A stretch of DNA of 64,000 nt from Cyphellophora europaea CBS 101466 (taxonomy: Eukaryota; Ascomycota; Eurotiomycetes; Chaetothyriales; Cyphellophoraceae): assembly GCF_000365145.1 (NCBI RefSeq), contig NW_008481797.1:1798001-1862000 (forward strand). The letters run 5' to 3'. Position 1 is the stretch's first letter, and each line of letters opens with the position of its first letter. The notes under the pieces were generated by a model. The model had not been told where the DNA came from, ran no database searches, and saw nothing but the letters and a program-made list of their open reading frames with translations. The translations under genes and the position numbers were made by a program. Below are positions 1-10,984 of this stretch, one piece after another.

Positions 1-631
1 TGTGTCGGTTGGCGGGCGCATTGACGGTTGTGAGGCTTGAGGGGCGGGAGGGCGAGTTCAAGCAAGAAAGTTGAGTAACAGTTGGGAGCCTGGAAAGGGT
101 GGCCATTTGCGGACTCGTGAAGAGGAGAGGAATTGGTTGGCCGTTTCTCATGGCGAGGGAGGATGCTTGTCGAAAGCCCGCGTTTTGGAGCGATAGTACC
201 CGTCACTCACTAGATCGCTGGCTAGTCTGCTGAGTTTCGCGTAGTCTGGCTTGATGCGTGACTCCCCTGGTTCGTCTTCGCACGTGTACAGCATGAGACA
301 AATGAATCTAAGGTCTAGGTTTCGATACTATGTAGTACGGCCTTAACTCAGGTAGTGGCAAGGCTCTGGACCCCTGACAAGGCTGCTGCTTCCTTTTGCC
401 CACCAGCTAGCTCCCTATCATCCTACAGCCGTACAGCACAGCAAACCGCAGCCCATATGTGATCTCAACTTGCACGGACTGAATCTTAAAACACTGAAGA
501 ATACGTTCTCGCGGCGCTATATATAGCCACAGCAATCACAAGCATGAGCAGTCTCAGCACGCTTTGTTGACGCCATCTCTTTTCCGTCTCTCGATTCCAT
601 CATCTAATCTCAAACAATCGTCACACAAATG
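1..631. other. Intergenic sequence at left edge
   Basis: I see no supported gene here. The interval holds the 3' flank of the arrestin-like gene. It also contains a plus-strand TATA-like palindrome near 517-526, followed by a CT-rich stretch and then an ATG at 629. A gene beginning left of the window could share this region, but nothing visible proves it. Confidence 0.4.
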
Positions 632-2515
632 TCAATACTTGCCCTTCTCCCAGGCACTGCCGCCGGAAGCCTGTCCGTATCCATTGTCGTAAGCATTACC
701 GTCATTCGACGCTCGGCCATGATATTGACCGTCCCCACCACCACCACCACCACCACCACCACCATCACCGCCGCCGCCGCCGCCGATGGCGTTCCCAAAA
801 CTTGAAGAAGAACCACCGCCGCCATGTTGTCCCTCCCCAGGATCCTGCACATACAGATTCGCCATCTTGCCAGTAAGTGCATCCGGAACCTGACCACCGA
901 CACCTGCATGATCGTATTCGGGCGGCGGCGGCGGCGGCGAATCAAGCTGACCCGCCAGCGGTCCCCTCTGAAATTGCATAGGCGGCAAAGCCTGAACCTG
1001 AGGTCCACGACCCCCACCATCGACATCCGAAGGCGTGCCATCGCCCCTCAAGGCCCTCAAGCCGAAGCCACCACCAAACTCGGCCGGACTCTCCCACCTG
1101 AACTCCTCGCCCGCGCACTCCAGCCGGAGTTCCCAATCGATGCCAAACGAGCGGTGCAGGTTCGGGACCACGAACTCGCTCTGCAGGCCGCCGAAGTACT
1201 TGGCCGCGGCGGCGCGGTGCAGCGCCGCCCAGGTGATGCCTAGTTCGCGGCCGAGCTCGAAGGGGGCGGTGGCCGTATCGATGCCGTTGGCGTGCAGCTC
1301 GATCATAGGGTTGGCTTTGTCGGCGCGCCACTCCCAGATTGGGGAGGCACCGACGGCTTCGTAGGTCTGGCCGCCGTAGGAGGTAGGCTTGGGGTCGGAG
1401 CCGCGGAGGAGGGTGGTGGTGATTAGATTGAGGGTAAGGCGTTTGAGGTAGATGGGCGGGGTGGGGAATTCGAGGGCGGGGGAGGGGGAGGGGGACTGGT
1501 GAGAAGGGTATGGCGATAGACTATTCTTGTTGTCGGGTGGAGAGGCACCTGCTTTTGCAGGGAGTGGAGAAGGAGGACCTGCATCGCTGGTGCTCGAGGC
1601 CCTATGCGAGGAGGCCGAGCCTTCGCCAGAGCCGATTCGCTCAATACTGAGGCTGATGGGGAGCGGCTGGTCCGATGGACGGTCTAGCCAGAGTATGTCC
1701 GGTGCGGCCATCGTCATGCGGAAGCTGCACCAAGGGAGACGATCCTTCTTGAAGACAGAGCGCACATTTTCACGGAAGCTGAGCCGGTTCGTTTGGTGGA
1801 ATGGGAGAAGTCGGAGGGTGCGGATCGCATCTTCGTGGGCAAGACGTTTCCACTGTATGAGTTGGGCAGGGAGCGAGACCGGGTTGATGATGTTGATGTC
1901 GGCCTTCTCATCGACCTCGCCCATCCACAAGCGTGAGGCTCCAGCCTTGAGCTGTGGGCATATAGCGTGAATAGTGTAGCGAACCGAGGCCTCGGCTTGG
2001 AATCTGGAGTCTATTCGAGTGTAGAAGTTATCGCAAGAATCTGGGAGCGGAAGTGGTGGCTGTTCATAGCCTGGTGGGTCGTACCCAAGGGTACCAGGGA
2101 ACGGGCCACTTGGGTTCAGGACCTGGGCGCCACGCGATTCTGTGCTGTACGGGTCCTGAGGCTCGGCATGTGTGGGGATGCGGAACGAATACGGAAAGAT
2201 GAGAATGCCGCCATCCTCGCCACGACGGGAAAGTGGTGGAGAGAATGTCGGGTTGTCGAGTGGATAGTGATGATTGAAAAGTAGGCATTTGGAATCATAG
2301 TGGTGGTAGACTGTCCTAGTCCCGTTGCTGCCGTTAGACCTACGTTCTTCCCGGGTGATGCGGGCTTTGGAGCGGCCGTAGAAGTTGACAAGAACTTGTT
2401 TGATCGTATCTTTATGCTCGGCCTTCTTGAAGTGGACCTCGATGTGCCCTTCACAAAGGGAGCCTGTCGGCAGCGCTGTACCGTCATACCCCTTGACATA
2501 GATCTTTATCGACAT
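632..2515 (-). CDS. Arrestin-like (alpha-arrestin) trafficking adaptor
   Basis: A single exon encodes 627 aa; the start ATG is at 2515. The N-terminal third reads as an arrestin N-domain (beta-strand-rich, opening with MSIKIYVKGYDG and a hallmark region around 'IKQVLVNFYGRSKARI'), and residues about 330-500 look like the arrestin C-domain. Three PPxY motifs are visible: PPGY at 147-150, PPIY at 353-356 and PPEY at 531-534. In fungal alpha-arrestins such motifs recruit the WW domains of Rsp5/NEDD4-type ubiquitin ligases to plasma-membrane transporters for endocytosis. The function is inferred from family and motifs. The C-terminal tail is glycine-rich and encoded by CCA/GCC trinucleotide runs at about 735-785. 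Which of the alpha-arrestin paralogues this is cannot be told from the sequence alone. Confidence 0.85.
   Translation of the reverse strand: MSIKIYVKGYDGTALPTGSLCEGHIEVHFKKAEHKDTIKQVLVNFYGRSKARITREERRSNGSNGTRTVYHHYDSKCLLFNHHYPLDNPTFSPPLSRRGEDGGILIFPYSFRIPTHAEPQDPYSTESRGAQVLNPSGPFPGTLGYDPPGYEQPPLPLPDSCDNFYTRIDSRFQAEASVRYTIHAICPQLKAGASRLWMGEVDEKADINIINPVSLPAQLIQWKRLAHEDAIRTLRLLPFHQTNRLSFRENVRSVFKKDRLPWCSFRMTMAAPDILWLDRPSDQPLPISLSIERIGSGEGSASSHRASSTSDAGPPSPLPAKAGASPPDNKNSLSPYPSHQSPSPSPALEFPTPPIYLKRLTLNLITTTLLRGSDPKPTSYGGQTYEAVGASPIWEWRADKANPMIELHANGIDTATAPFELGRELGITWAALHRAAAAKYFGGLQSEFVVPNLHRSFGIDWELRLECAGEEFRWESPAEFGGGFGLRALRGDGTPSDVDGGGRGPQVQALPPMQFQRGPLAGQLDSPPPPPPEYDHAGVGGQVPDALTGKMANLYVQDPGEGQHGGGGSSSSFGNAIGGGGGGDGGGGGGGGGGDGQYHGRASNDGNAYDNGYGQASGGSAWEKGKY
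735..785. repeat. CCA/GCC trinucleotide microsatellite
   Basis: Uninterrupted CCA repeats are followed by GCC repeats. On the minus strand they encode the poly-glycine tail of the arrestin-like protein. Length variation between strains is likely because the array is perfect and in frame. Confidence 0.85.
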
Positions 2516-3562
2516 GTTGACCCGGGTAAAGATCGTGTTGTGGTTGAAATGTGGTCAATAAAGGTTTGTCAGCCTCTTCGCAAGCTTATGAAGGAGTGAA
2601 GGACCCCGCTGCTGCAAGGCAGCTGAGGCGCACAAGTAGTCTAGGCATGCACTGCTACGCCTGAAATAGAAAGTACTGTGGCTTTGTGACAGGCTGGAAA
2701 AGATCTTGGTGGGGGCCAATCTGCGAGTCTAGGAAGTGGAGGCTATTGAACTGCTTGCATGATTGACCGACGCGCAGTCTCGCAGGTGTGTCACGTGCGT
2801 CTGGCTGACAGCTCGTACTTGATTGACCGAGCCAACAGTCAGCCCTTGTGGATGGTAAACCGGGAAAAACCAATGAGGCCACCGCAAGGCGTCCTTGCAC
2901 CCACTCGAGTCATGCGCAAGGCGTCTTCTAGTGGAGTCCGAGTCAGTCAGTCACAGGTGGCTCGAGGACCATTGAACCAAGACGAGAGGAACGTCTACCT
3001 CAGGCAATGAATTGTATTCATAGGACTAGTGATGCCTCATCGACCCCTCAACTTGCAGTGCAACCATGTGCAAGTCTCCGGTATTAGATCCATATACACC
3101 CAACCACCACATCTCCTTGACAGTCAGTAATGTACAGCGCCAGAACCAATGGCAGCCCCGCAACAGATGAATGAACTGCCCTGCCTTACGCAACCACGGA
3201 ATGAGATTCCTATGCACGCCGTGCCCTGGCCAGGAGAGAAACGAAAAATGCGAATAAGACCAGTCTCCTTTAAAATCCATGCAGAAAATTCCAAGTACCC
3301 TTAGATGCAATCCTCATCTTGAATCCATCATGCAACAGCCAATAGTGCTTCCTGCCTTTGTGCTTTCCTGCTATGCCGCTCATCGAATCACCCACAGGCT
3401 TTGCCGGTGCCTGTTGGTAGACGGATAACGTACTGTGCTCCGATTGACGCGCCCACCCATATGCAAAATGTGTACTTCTCTTCATCGTTAACGTCACTTC
3501 TGTGCTACTGGCATCACATCTTGATACTGCTCCGCGCAATCAATTTGTGTGTAAAATGGTGT
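2516..3562. other. Intergenic region upstream of the arrestin gene
   Basis: This is the presumed promoter and 5' UTR of the arrestin-like gene. Short open frames on both strands show no recognisable domain or coding character. I see no RNA gene or mobile element. Confidence 0.4.
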
Positions 3563-3967
3563 TCAGGACTCGTCCGTGCTGACGCTGCCATCCGTGTCCA
3601 TGTCCGCAATTATGGGCATCATTTCATCCCTGTCGATGCTCTCGTCGCTGCTGACGCTGCTATCCGTGTCCATGTGCGCAATCCTGTCCGCAATAATGTC
3701 CGCGATGATGGCCCTCTTTTCATCTTTGGTCATGCTCTTCATGCTCTCATCGCTGCTGGACCACTCACCGGTGTCAGCGTCCTCGGGTGTGCTGACGCTG
3801 CTGACGCCTCCGTCCGCATCGAATGGTCGTACAGTGAGCTCGGCGGCCATTTGTTTGAAAAGCACGCCGTTCGGGCCGACATGCGTGTCCCAGGACCATG
3901 GCATACGGCCGTCGTCCTTCTGGGTCTGTTCAGGGATTGATCCGCCCCTTTCCATTGGATGGTGCAT
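3563..3967 (-). CDS. Possible small acidic repeat protein
   Basis: The open frame begins at an ATG at 3967 and would encode 134 aa. The frame is open further upstream but lacks another ATG. The first half contains a Trp-rich segment (PWSWDTH). The second half is acidic and Ser-rich, with two imperfect copies of an 'IADxxxDTDxSVSxDES' unit spaced 24 residues apart. It lies about 150 bp downstream of RSC7 on the same strand, so it could instead be part of that gene's 3' UTR. I do not recognise a family. Codon usage and the in-frame repeat favour coding, but there is no splice or homology support. Confidence 0.35.
   Translation of the reverse strand: MHHPMERGGSIPEQTQKDDGRMPWSWDTHVGPNGVLFKQMAAELTVRPFDADGGVSSVSTPEDADTGEWSSSDESMKSMTKDEKRAIIADIIADRIAHMDTDSSVSSDESIDRDEMMPIIADMDTDGSVSTDES
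3578..3682. repeat. Two 33-nt imperfect direct repeats
   Basis: Copies at 3578-3610 and 3650-3682 differ at about three positions and start 72 nt apart, a multiple of three. On the minus strand they encode the repeated Asp/Ser-rich unit of the small acidic ORF. A shorter related piece occurs near 3790. Confidence 0.8.
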
Positions 3968-4117
3968 GTCCGAAGCTTCGCTCCACACCCCTGGAAAGGC
4001 GCCGTGGGAACGGTCTGCTATGTGCCCAGCACGTTCGAGGAGCGGATTGACCGGCAAGAATGGCTGATATGACCTGCCTTGTGTCGCTCGTAAGGCCGCA
4101 TTGGTATCGTTCCAGCT

Positions 4118-6406
4118 CTATTGGAACTGGCCACTCCATTGGTTGCTTTGACTTGGTTGTCCCCAGGCTTGACCCGGCTGCTGTGCTCCTTGCTGCATGA
4201 ACTGGTTTTGATTCATGCCGTAAATTGCACGGCCGCCCATGTTCATCCCAGGAAAGCCACCAGCACTCATTGCCTGCAATCCGGCTCCAGGGCCGAACAA
4301 TTGCTGTCCGCCCATGGCGCCACTGCCCTGATGGTGCATCATGGGCATTTGAGGCGGTTGCATCTGGTGGGGATGCGGTGATTGACTTGGATGGCCAGGC
4401 ATCGGAGATTGCATGCCGCCCTGGCTCATACCAGCAGGATACTGGGCAGAATTCATCCGGTGCATCGAAGGAGACTGGTGCGGCTGTGGTGGAGGACCTC
4501 CCCACCCTTGTGATTGTTGCGGCATAGCATGAGGTGAAAACCCTCCTGCGTTGAATGGCATACCTGGCTGCTGAGAAGCGCTTTGCGAAATGGAGAGATT
4601 CGAGGACGAGCGCTGGAACTGCTGGTGCTGCGGGGTGAATTGAGCAGAGCCATCTCGTGCATAACCCGGACCCATAGGAGATTGCCGCGAGGGTGACTGC
4701 AATGGATTCTGTTGGTGAGGGAATGACGGCGGATTCATAGCCTGAGTCGTGCTTTGACTTGCGCCAGCTTGTGACGCTGTCACGTCGTTGCTGGCGAACC
4801 GAGGCGATGGGTACTCTCGCGAAGTGGCCGTCACATCGGACTCTTGAGCTGGTGGAGTGGTCACAGGCGGGTCGTGCGGGCGCGCCCAGTAGTCTTGCAC
4901 AATCTTTCGGCGGTATTGTCCCTGCTGATTGATGTTGCGGCTGTAATCGGCAGCATGTCCAGCCTGGCCGGCCATATCAGTTTCCGTACTAGGGCGCGTC
5001 ATGTCGAGATATGGGGCTCCGGCCAACTCCTGCCGAGGACGTTGAATATCCCTATACTTGGGATCGTAGCTCATGTCGAAGCCAGGCAGCATTCCGGCGT
5101 TAGGTGGCATTGTCACCATGGAGCCGAAACCAGGTCCATTACTATAGACCACATCACCATATGCAGACAACTGGCGCGCGTGTAGCGCATCTTGTTGAGC
5201 AGCCTGCTCACGGGCGCGCGCGGCGCCTGGTCTTTTTTCGCCAGCTGGATCAGCCTCGGTGAAGCCTTGCTTGATGGCCTTGGCTTCCCAGTAGTCGTCG
5301 CGGACGCGTCGGCCGTCTTTGATGACTCGACTCCCAAATTGCCGAAACATCGAACGAGCGGTCACTATTGCGATTTGACGAGACCGATAGCTGTAGGGTA
5401 GAATATCTTGATTCACGAGATGCTCCTTTTCTTTGACACTGGCGATGATCTTGAATAAAGAGCGATTCTTGTTGAACAGCAGGTACGAATCGCGATACTG
5501 AAGTGTGCGCGCGCACTCGGTAGCGAGCATAAACAGCTTCTCGCCTCGACCAGGGAGGTTGAAGGTGCGTATCTTGTACTCGCGAGGACCCAGCAGATTG
5601 CCAAGGCTATCGACTTTCTTCTCGCCAGCATCATCGAAATCGCGCGCGACATATTCATCGCCTTCAGGACCGAGTTGATCGGTGGTGTGATCCCTGACTG
5701 TGGGGAGAGCCTTGAGGGTGGCGCCTTTCTGAGGCGTGGTGCGGGACGGTGATGTCTGCGAACCTGTCGTCGGCTGCACGGGAAGGACTTGGCTATGTAT
5801 CTGAGGCGCTTGGCCTAGATCGGGAGATACCTGGCTGGATGGGGTTGGTAAGGAGTGGACTTGGCCAGTGTATTCACCCGAGGTGCGCGGCGTCTTGGGA
5901 GGGCGACCACGCTTGCGGGGCTTGGAATCATCTATAGTATCAATCAGTATTGCACGTTCGAAAGCGCCAGATGAGGTGCGCATCGTCGAGTGGAGATGGG
6001 CATGAGCGACCAGACGCGCAGGAGATGGGAGCTTCGTACCGTCATCGTCGCCGTGAGAGTAGTCGGCGTAGCCCTGGTGATCCGGCGAGCGACTGCGCTT
6101 TATTCCCCGGGAGGAGGAGGGATCAATAGCGTTGGCAGCTAGAACTGTTGTTACACATTAAAAGTTAGCGAAGTGCAAGGTTGAATGCGCATGTTGTGAA
6201 GAAGGTTTGGATGGTGGGGGAGGAGGCACGCCAGGAGCCCGGGCAGCGCAGATGCGCGCGCAATCAACAGTGAAGGTGTAGAAATCAAAGGAGGCCGTAC
6301 TACCACTATTCAGAGCGGCGGGATTGATAGTACCTGATCCATCGCTCATGTCGCCGATACCATTCAATGCATTCGGGGCTTGATGGGAGGGCGAGTAGAG
6401 GGACAT
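4118..6406 (-). CDS. Chromatin remodelling complex subunit RSC7/Swp82 family
   Basis: Two exons, 6406..6304 and 6138..4118, encode about 707 aa. The 165-bp intron has a G|GTAGT donor and a TTCTAG acceptor; joining restores the run 'NPAALNSAANAIDPSSS', which reads like this family's N-terminus. An AT-hook-type segment (KRGRPPK) lies at about 110-116. It is followed by the conserved core, with 'LLGPREYKIRTFNLPGRGEKLFML', a Tyr-rich 'CARTLQYRDSYLLF' and 'IDG'-type basic stretches up to about residue 330. In yeast, Rsc7/Npl6 and Swp82 are subunits of the RSC and SWI/SNF nucleosome remodellers. The C-terminal half is low complexity, rich in Gln, Pro, Met and Gly, and probably disordered. The start was chosen at the ATG at 6406 because the longer frame has no upstream ATG. 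Confidence 0.88.
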
Positions 6407-8451
6407 TTCAAGACGCGGTCGAGAAGAGCGCGCCGGGTCGTTGGGAACGATGGCGCATCCAGCGACCCAGTCAGCTGCAAGGCAGCACAAGCTGGTGGTG
6501 ACTCAGAAGGCGCGAAAGGGTGCCTGCGTGGGATAGATATGGCGACGGCGATGGTGCGACGACGGGTGCGACGGGCACCAGGACGTTTAGCGGGTGCTGG
6601 ACTGGATGTTCGGGAGGTAATGCAGACCCCGGATGATTGGGATGGCGCGCAACCTAACCAAGACAAACGGATAGGTTTAGAGATGATAGAATTGACCAGT
6701 CGCGAGGTAGAGGGCGGAGGGTGATGCAGGATGCAGGATGCAGGAAGATGCGTGGTGCGGCGATGGAGAGGGTCGCTGTGTGGTGGTGCAGGTGCAGGTT
6801 GCAGGTGCAAATGAACAAGGTCGGCTTTTTAGCGGCTTTGCAGCCTGCGACTGTTTCGTCGCCTAAAGGAAGAGTCGCCTGAGTCGCCCACGGTGGCCAA
6901 GTGGATAGAGCCTGAGTCTGGTGGATAGTGGGCAGCGGCCAAGAGAACGGGGGGCGACTTGGAAGCTTTTTGGCTGGGTTGACAGCTTTCTTGCTGCCAC
7001 TGCGCGGCCCGAAAATAGGTGCGTTGCGTTCCTTTGCCTTGTCGACAAATGTCCGTGTGAGGATAATGTTCGGCACGGTGCGGTTTCAAGCTTGCGACCT
7101 GTTCCTGCGCTGGGGTAAAGAATCCTGATGTGTGATGGTGTTCTGTCGACGCGTGGTTGTGTGCCTGCAAGACGCGTGCAAGGAAGCTCGAGCTGCCAAA
7201 TGCGCCTCTGTTTAGATCTACCTCAGAGCCTCGCAGTAGCCGGGACTTGATGGGGTATGAGTGTGGATGGTGAGTGGGCAGAGTGAGGCTGGAGGGGTGG
7301 AAAGGGTGCAAGCAGGAGGGGGGAAGCAAAAGTTAAGATCTCAAGATTCAGTGGTCGGTCATGATGCATATAGCGACCGAGGCAGACGCACAACCAGCAC
7401 GGAATACTGAGCGACTTGCTGCTCCTATGATTCAACCTCCCCATTTACAGATATGCTTCTACAGCCTCAGTTCCACGTTGCGGCTCCGGAAGCCTGTGCT
7501 AGCCCTCAATGACCGGGCACTCAGTCACTGTTGTCCGTGAGCCTTTGAGATTTCCGTCCGTAGGTAGTAGGGCTCGGGCAAGAAACACCTGGGATGAAGC
7601 CGCCCAGCCCATAACGCAGCGGGGTCATTTCAGCATAGAGCTTCAGCAGCAAGATAGGCTTTTGACCTCGCAAACGGTGAAAACGGGGCACATCAGCAGC
7701 GCATCCTCCGTCCACGTCCTCGTCCGGCCAGGAGCAGAAGCGATTCGTGGGCTGTCTGGGTGGTGTGGGGCAGCCGCTCACTCCCTAATTGGATCAAGAG
7801 CGGCCTGCACGAACGGATATGCGGACCATGCTCAGCACGCCAGTTCGAGAACAGTTCGTCGTCAACTAGCGAGCCCTTGGGCAAGTCCAGCTGGAGCCCA
7901 TCGACAGGAAAGGATCAACCCGGCTGAAAGCGTAGAAAACAGCAATGACAGACGAAGAGAGGCGCCATTTGCTGCACATGCTCCAGCGCCAGAGTCCCAC
8001 GATGATAGGGCGGCTGGAACTTGCGCCCCGTCACTTGTCAGCTGGCCGAATTGGCCACAGTCCGAGTCAGAATGCTTCGCCTATTCCTGTCTCCGGCTGT
8101 CGCCTTAGCACCGATAGAATCCACTTTTGCGCAATAATACAGGAGCCGTGATTTCATTGAAGTCATCAAATTACCTTGTCTGCTCCCTATACGGGCAACG
8201 CCGTTCGCACCGCGCACCGTTGCAGTGTAGCATCGACGATGGCCGTATATCTGAGACCTGTCTGTCCTTGTCGCCATCCCGAGGAGCCAAAAACGTCGTC
8301 CGCCAACAAGCGCCTCCGCCCCCGGTTAAGGTTTTTAGTCGCAACCGCACTGACAGCGGGGGGGCCTGTGCACACATGCTTCGAAGAGGCGGGAGAGGCA
8401 AGAGCAGGCAAGCCAGGTATCAAAAGTTCATCACCCGTCAATCGATGACTC

Positions 8452-8472
8452 CACCATCATCATCATCATCAC
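8452..8472. repeat. ATC/CAT trinucleotide microsatellite
   Basis: About six tandem ATC units lie in non-coding sequence. There is no associated gene. Confidence 0.8.
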
Positions 8473-10424
8473 TAGAATCAGCCCAGAGCTGATGCCAGGT
8501 CCGCAGTGGCTTGCGGGCACCTTTAGCCCTAGCCCAACTCAGCTGGAAAGCGTCTGGTCGGCGGACTCTGCATGTGCGTGTTCCGCACCGAAGCGACCAG
8601 CGCGAGCACCGAACTCGCTTCCCCATGCATTCGCGTGCAGAACCAGAGACAGTTCCAATCTCCCATCGGTTTACGCGAGCGTGTATTTCGGGCTACAGCA
8701 GCTCTCTCTGGCTTTCAGAATAATGCGCACAAATTCGCCCGCATTATTCGACGACGCCTCTGCTTGTGCATGACGTCCAGGCATCAAACGAGTGTGGAGA
8801 AGGAGCAGAATCTACCCCAAACCGAACAGGGGTCCCTACCAAGTAGTCTGATCTGACCATCACGACCTTCTCCCTCCTGACGAGAAATCCTGTTTCGCTC
8901 GTCCGTCGAGAACGCATTCAACGAGGTCATCTGCCTCGCCGTTGTGCCCCGATCCCAGCAGCAGGCAAAGCAGGCATTAGTCACGCTGATGGCATGGGAC
9001 CGCCTCAGACATCGAAACGCGTCCAGTCCTGGATCAGGCATAGACTAAAGGTAGGGATTTGGTCTCAATGCGACCAGGAGAGGTCACCATCGATCAGCCA
9101 CTATTATCGCCCGCAGACGGGAGAGCGGCCCATCTTCTGCTCTGCGCTTCCCAATCAGATGCGGCAGCAGGGCAGGTCAGATACGAAAGTGTCCCGCTGT
9201 CTGATACCGGCTCAGGCCGGGTTCTCCGACCAGGTTCCCCCAGGCTCGATCCCTCGGGTCGCACAAGGCTAAATATGTAGTTGTGGCACACCCAAGTCTA
9301 CCTATGCCCACGACTCGAGGATCGTTCATCTGATCTTGACCGCAGACGCGTTCTTGGCCTGTGCCGTTTGGGAATGAGCATCACTTATGTCTATGCTGAT
9401 GAGTCCTTCCCAACGTATAGTGCACCGACATCGCGTGGTTGGCGTGGTTCTTGTGCTCTTCATGAGAAACATCGACTTTGGCGCCGATCACATTCAATGA
9501 CGCGAGCCCGTTTTAGGCGCATGCTTTAATCGTGCCCAGGACGTGCCGGCCCGTAGCCTACTGCCTGCGTTATGCAATGCAAGTCATGAACTTGTCTACG
9601 TGGCGCATCACCCGTTACTACTCGTCCGCGCTCCGTCAGTACTTCGTAGTTGTAATAGTAAATGCCTTTTGCAGCCCATAATTCCTTTTCTTGAGTCGCG
9701 AGAAATGTCAAGACCTGGAAACCGCACCGAAGATGATCGTGGCAATCGCGGGCCTAGATCAGTCCCAACTTCCAGGGCTGTCAATGCCTGTCGCTTAAGG
9801 CTACCTACCTATCGAACCCCCGATTTTTCCCTGCTCGGCTAAGGATACCTACAACTCGAATTTCAGCCGCAACAGTCTCCTGCTACAAAAAGAGGTGTGC
9901 GGGCAAAGCTTGCCGCAACAGCCGCAAGGTCCATGATAGCATTGCCTTTTGAGTGCGCACGTGCGAATTCTAGCCCTTCACAACGCCCTGCCGTTTTCTC
10001 TGCGTACTCTCCGACCACCGCCGTCAGAGTAGTAGCAACTCTTGACCGAACAAACAGACAAACAGGAGAGAAGAAGATAGACAGCGAGCTAGGGAATGTA
10101 TCCTTCTCTCGGCGCGCCCGACCGGGGGGCCAAATGTAGTGCAACACACACAACTGCACGGCAATCGAGGGATCTTGTGTAAAGGCACCAGAATTCTGGC
10201 ACTGACCGACATCTTGGGATACGTGGGATACCCTTTTTCCTTTCGTACCACCATTCATTTCCCGTGCCACTCTCAGACACACACACACCTCTCTGTGCCA
10301 TCCTCGTCTATCTGTTTCATGTGTGTCTGTCCCGGGCGGGCGGGCACTGCAGCATTTTGGTTACCAGTCCTATGGAGAATTTGCAATCCCTGTTTGTGCG
10401 CCCTTGCATCGCACACTGCACGTC

Positions 10425-10446
10425 TATGTGTGTGTGTGTGTGTTTG
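10425..10446. repeat. TG dinucleotide microsatellite
   Basis: A run of about nine TG units is followed by a degenerate TTTGTGT. A complementary CA run lies about 150 bp to the left, near 10276-10289. Non-coding. Confidence 0.85.
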
Positions 10447-10497
10447 TGTCTGCGTCGAACCAAAATGCCGGTGCTGGCTGGCTCATGGCCGGGATCG

Positions 10498-10522
10498 CTG
10501 GCTGGCTGGCTGGCTTGGTCAA
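10498..10522. repeat. GGCT tetranucleotide microsatellite
   Basis: About five tandem GGCT units lie in non-coding sequence between the gene-poor interval and the esterase-like gene. Confidence 0.85.
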
Positions 10523-10984
10523 CAAAACTTCCGAACCCTTCAAAGGTCCGGTGCGACAAGGAGTAGGTAGGTTCAGCTGGGCTGAAATTTGGATTCCGCT
10601 GGACCACTTTGTACCGCGTGACGTGCGCAGCGGAGCTGATGCTGTCAATCATACAATGGAAACCCAGTTGCATTGGTAATGTGAGGCGCCGCGATCGTGG
10701 CGCACTCGCCCCTTCACGTTCGAGGCCACAGGCAGTATATCCCATCTGGATTGGATGAGTACAAAAGACGCGCAACTGTCGGCGTACATTCCTCAGTGAG
10801 TCGCTGATTGTTTCGAGTCGTGCATGACAGCGGGAAAGGGAAAGTACCCAGCCAGTGCTCTCGGTCACTCAGAAGGACGGCCATGTCACCGTGTATGCCA
10901 GGACAGGTCAGCACAGTTCGGACCAATGTCGGGGTTCGCTGTGAGAGCTAGGAGCGCTTGTTGCAAGCTTCGTCCTTCCAGCTG

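Larger units (their letters stand above)
6407..10984. other. Gene-poor 4.6-kb interval
   Basis: It contains the RSC7 promoter side and then no convincing gene. Open frames up to 199 aa exist but look like random translations, rich in Arg, Ser and Pro without domains. Several microsatellites occur: ATC near 8452-8472, CA near 10276-10289, TG near 10425-10446 and GGCT near 10498-10522. A non-coding transcript or spliced small gene cannot be excluded. Confidence 0.45.

Noticed and set aside
3401..3940. Plus-strand open frame of 179 aa with repeats
   Set aside because: The repeats are better explained by the minus-strand acidic ORF; the plus translation is His/Ala/Val mixed without a motif.
6829..7329. 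Minus-strand open frame of 166 aa upstream of RSC7
   Set aside because: It is His/Ser/Pro-rich with no recognisable motif and lies in the likely RSC7 promoter side.
7509..8108. Plus-strand open frame of 199 aa with an ATG
   Set aside because: The composition looks random (Arg, Ser and Ala rich), with no domain, signal or splice continuation.
10264..10570. Cysteine- and valine-rich plus-strand frames
   Set aside because: They are produced by the TG and GGCT microsatellites.
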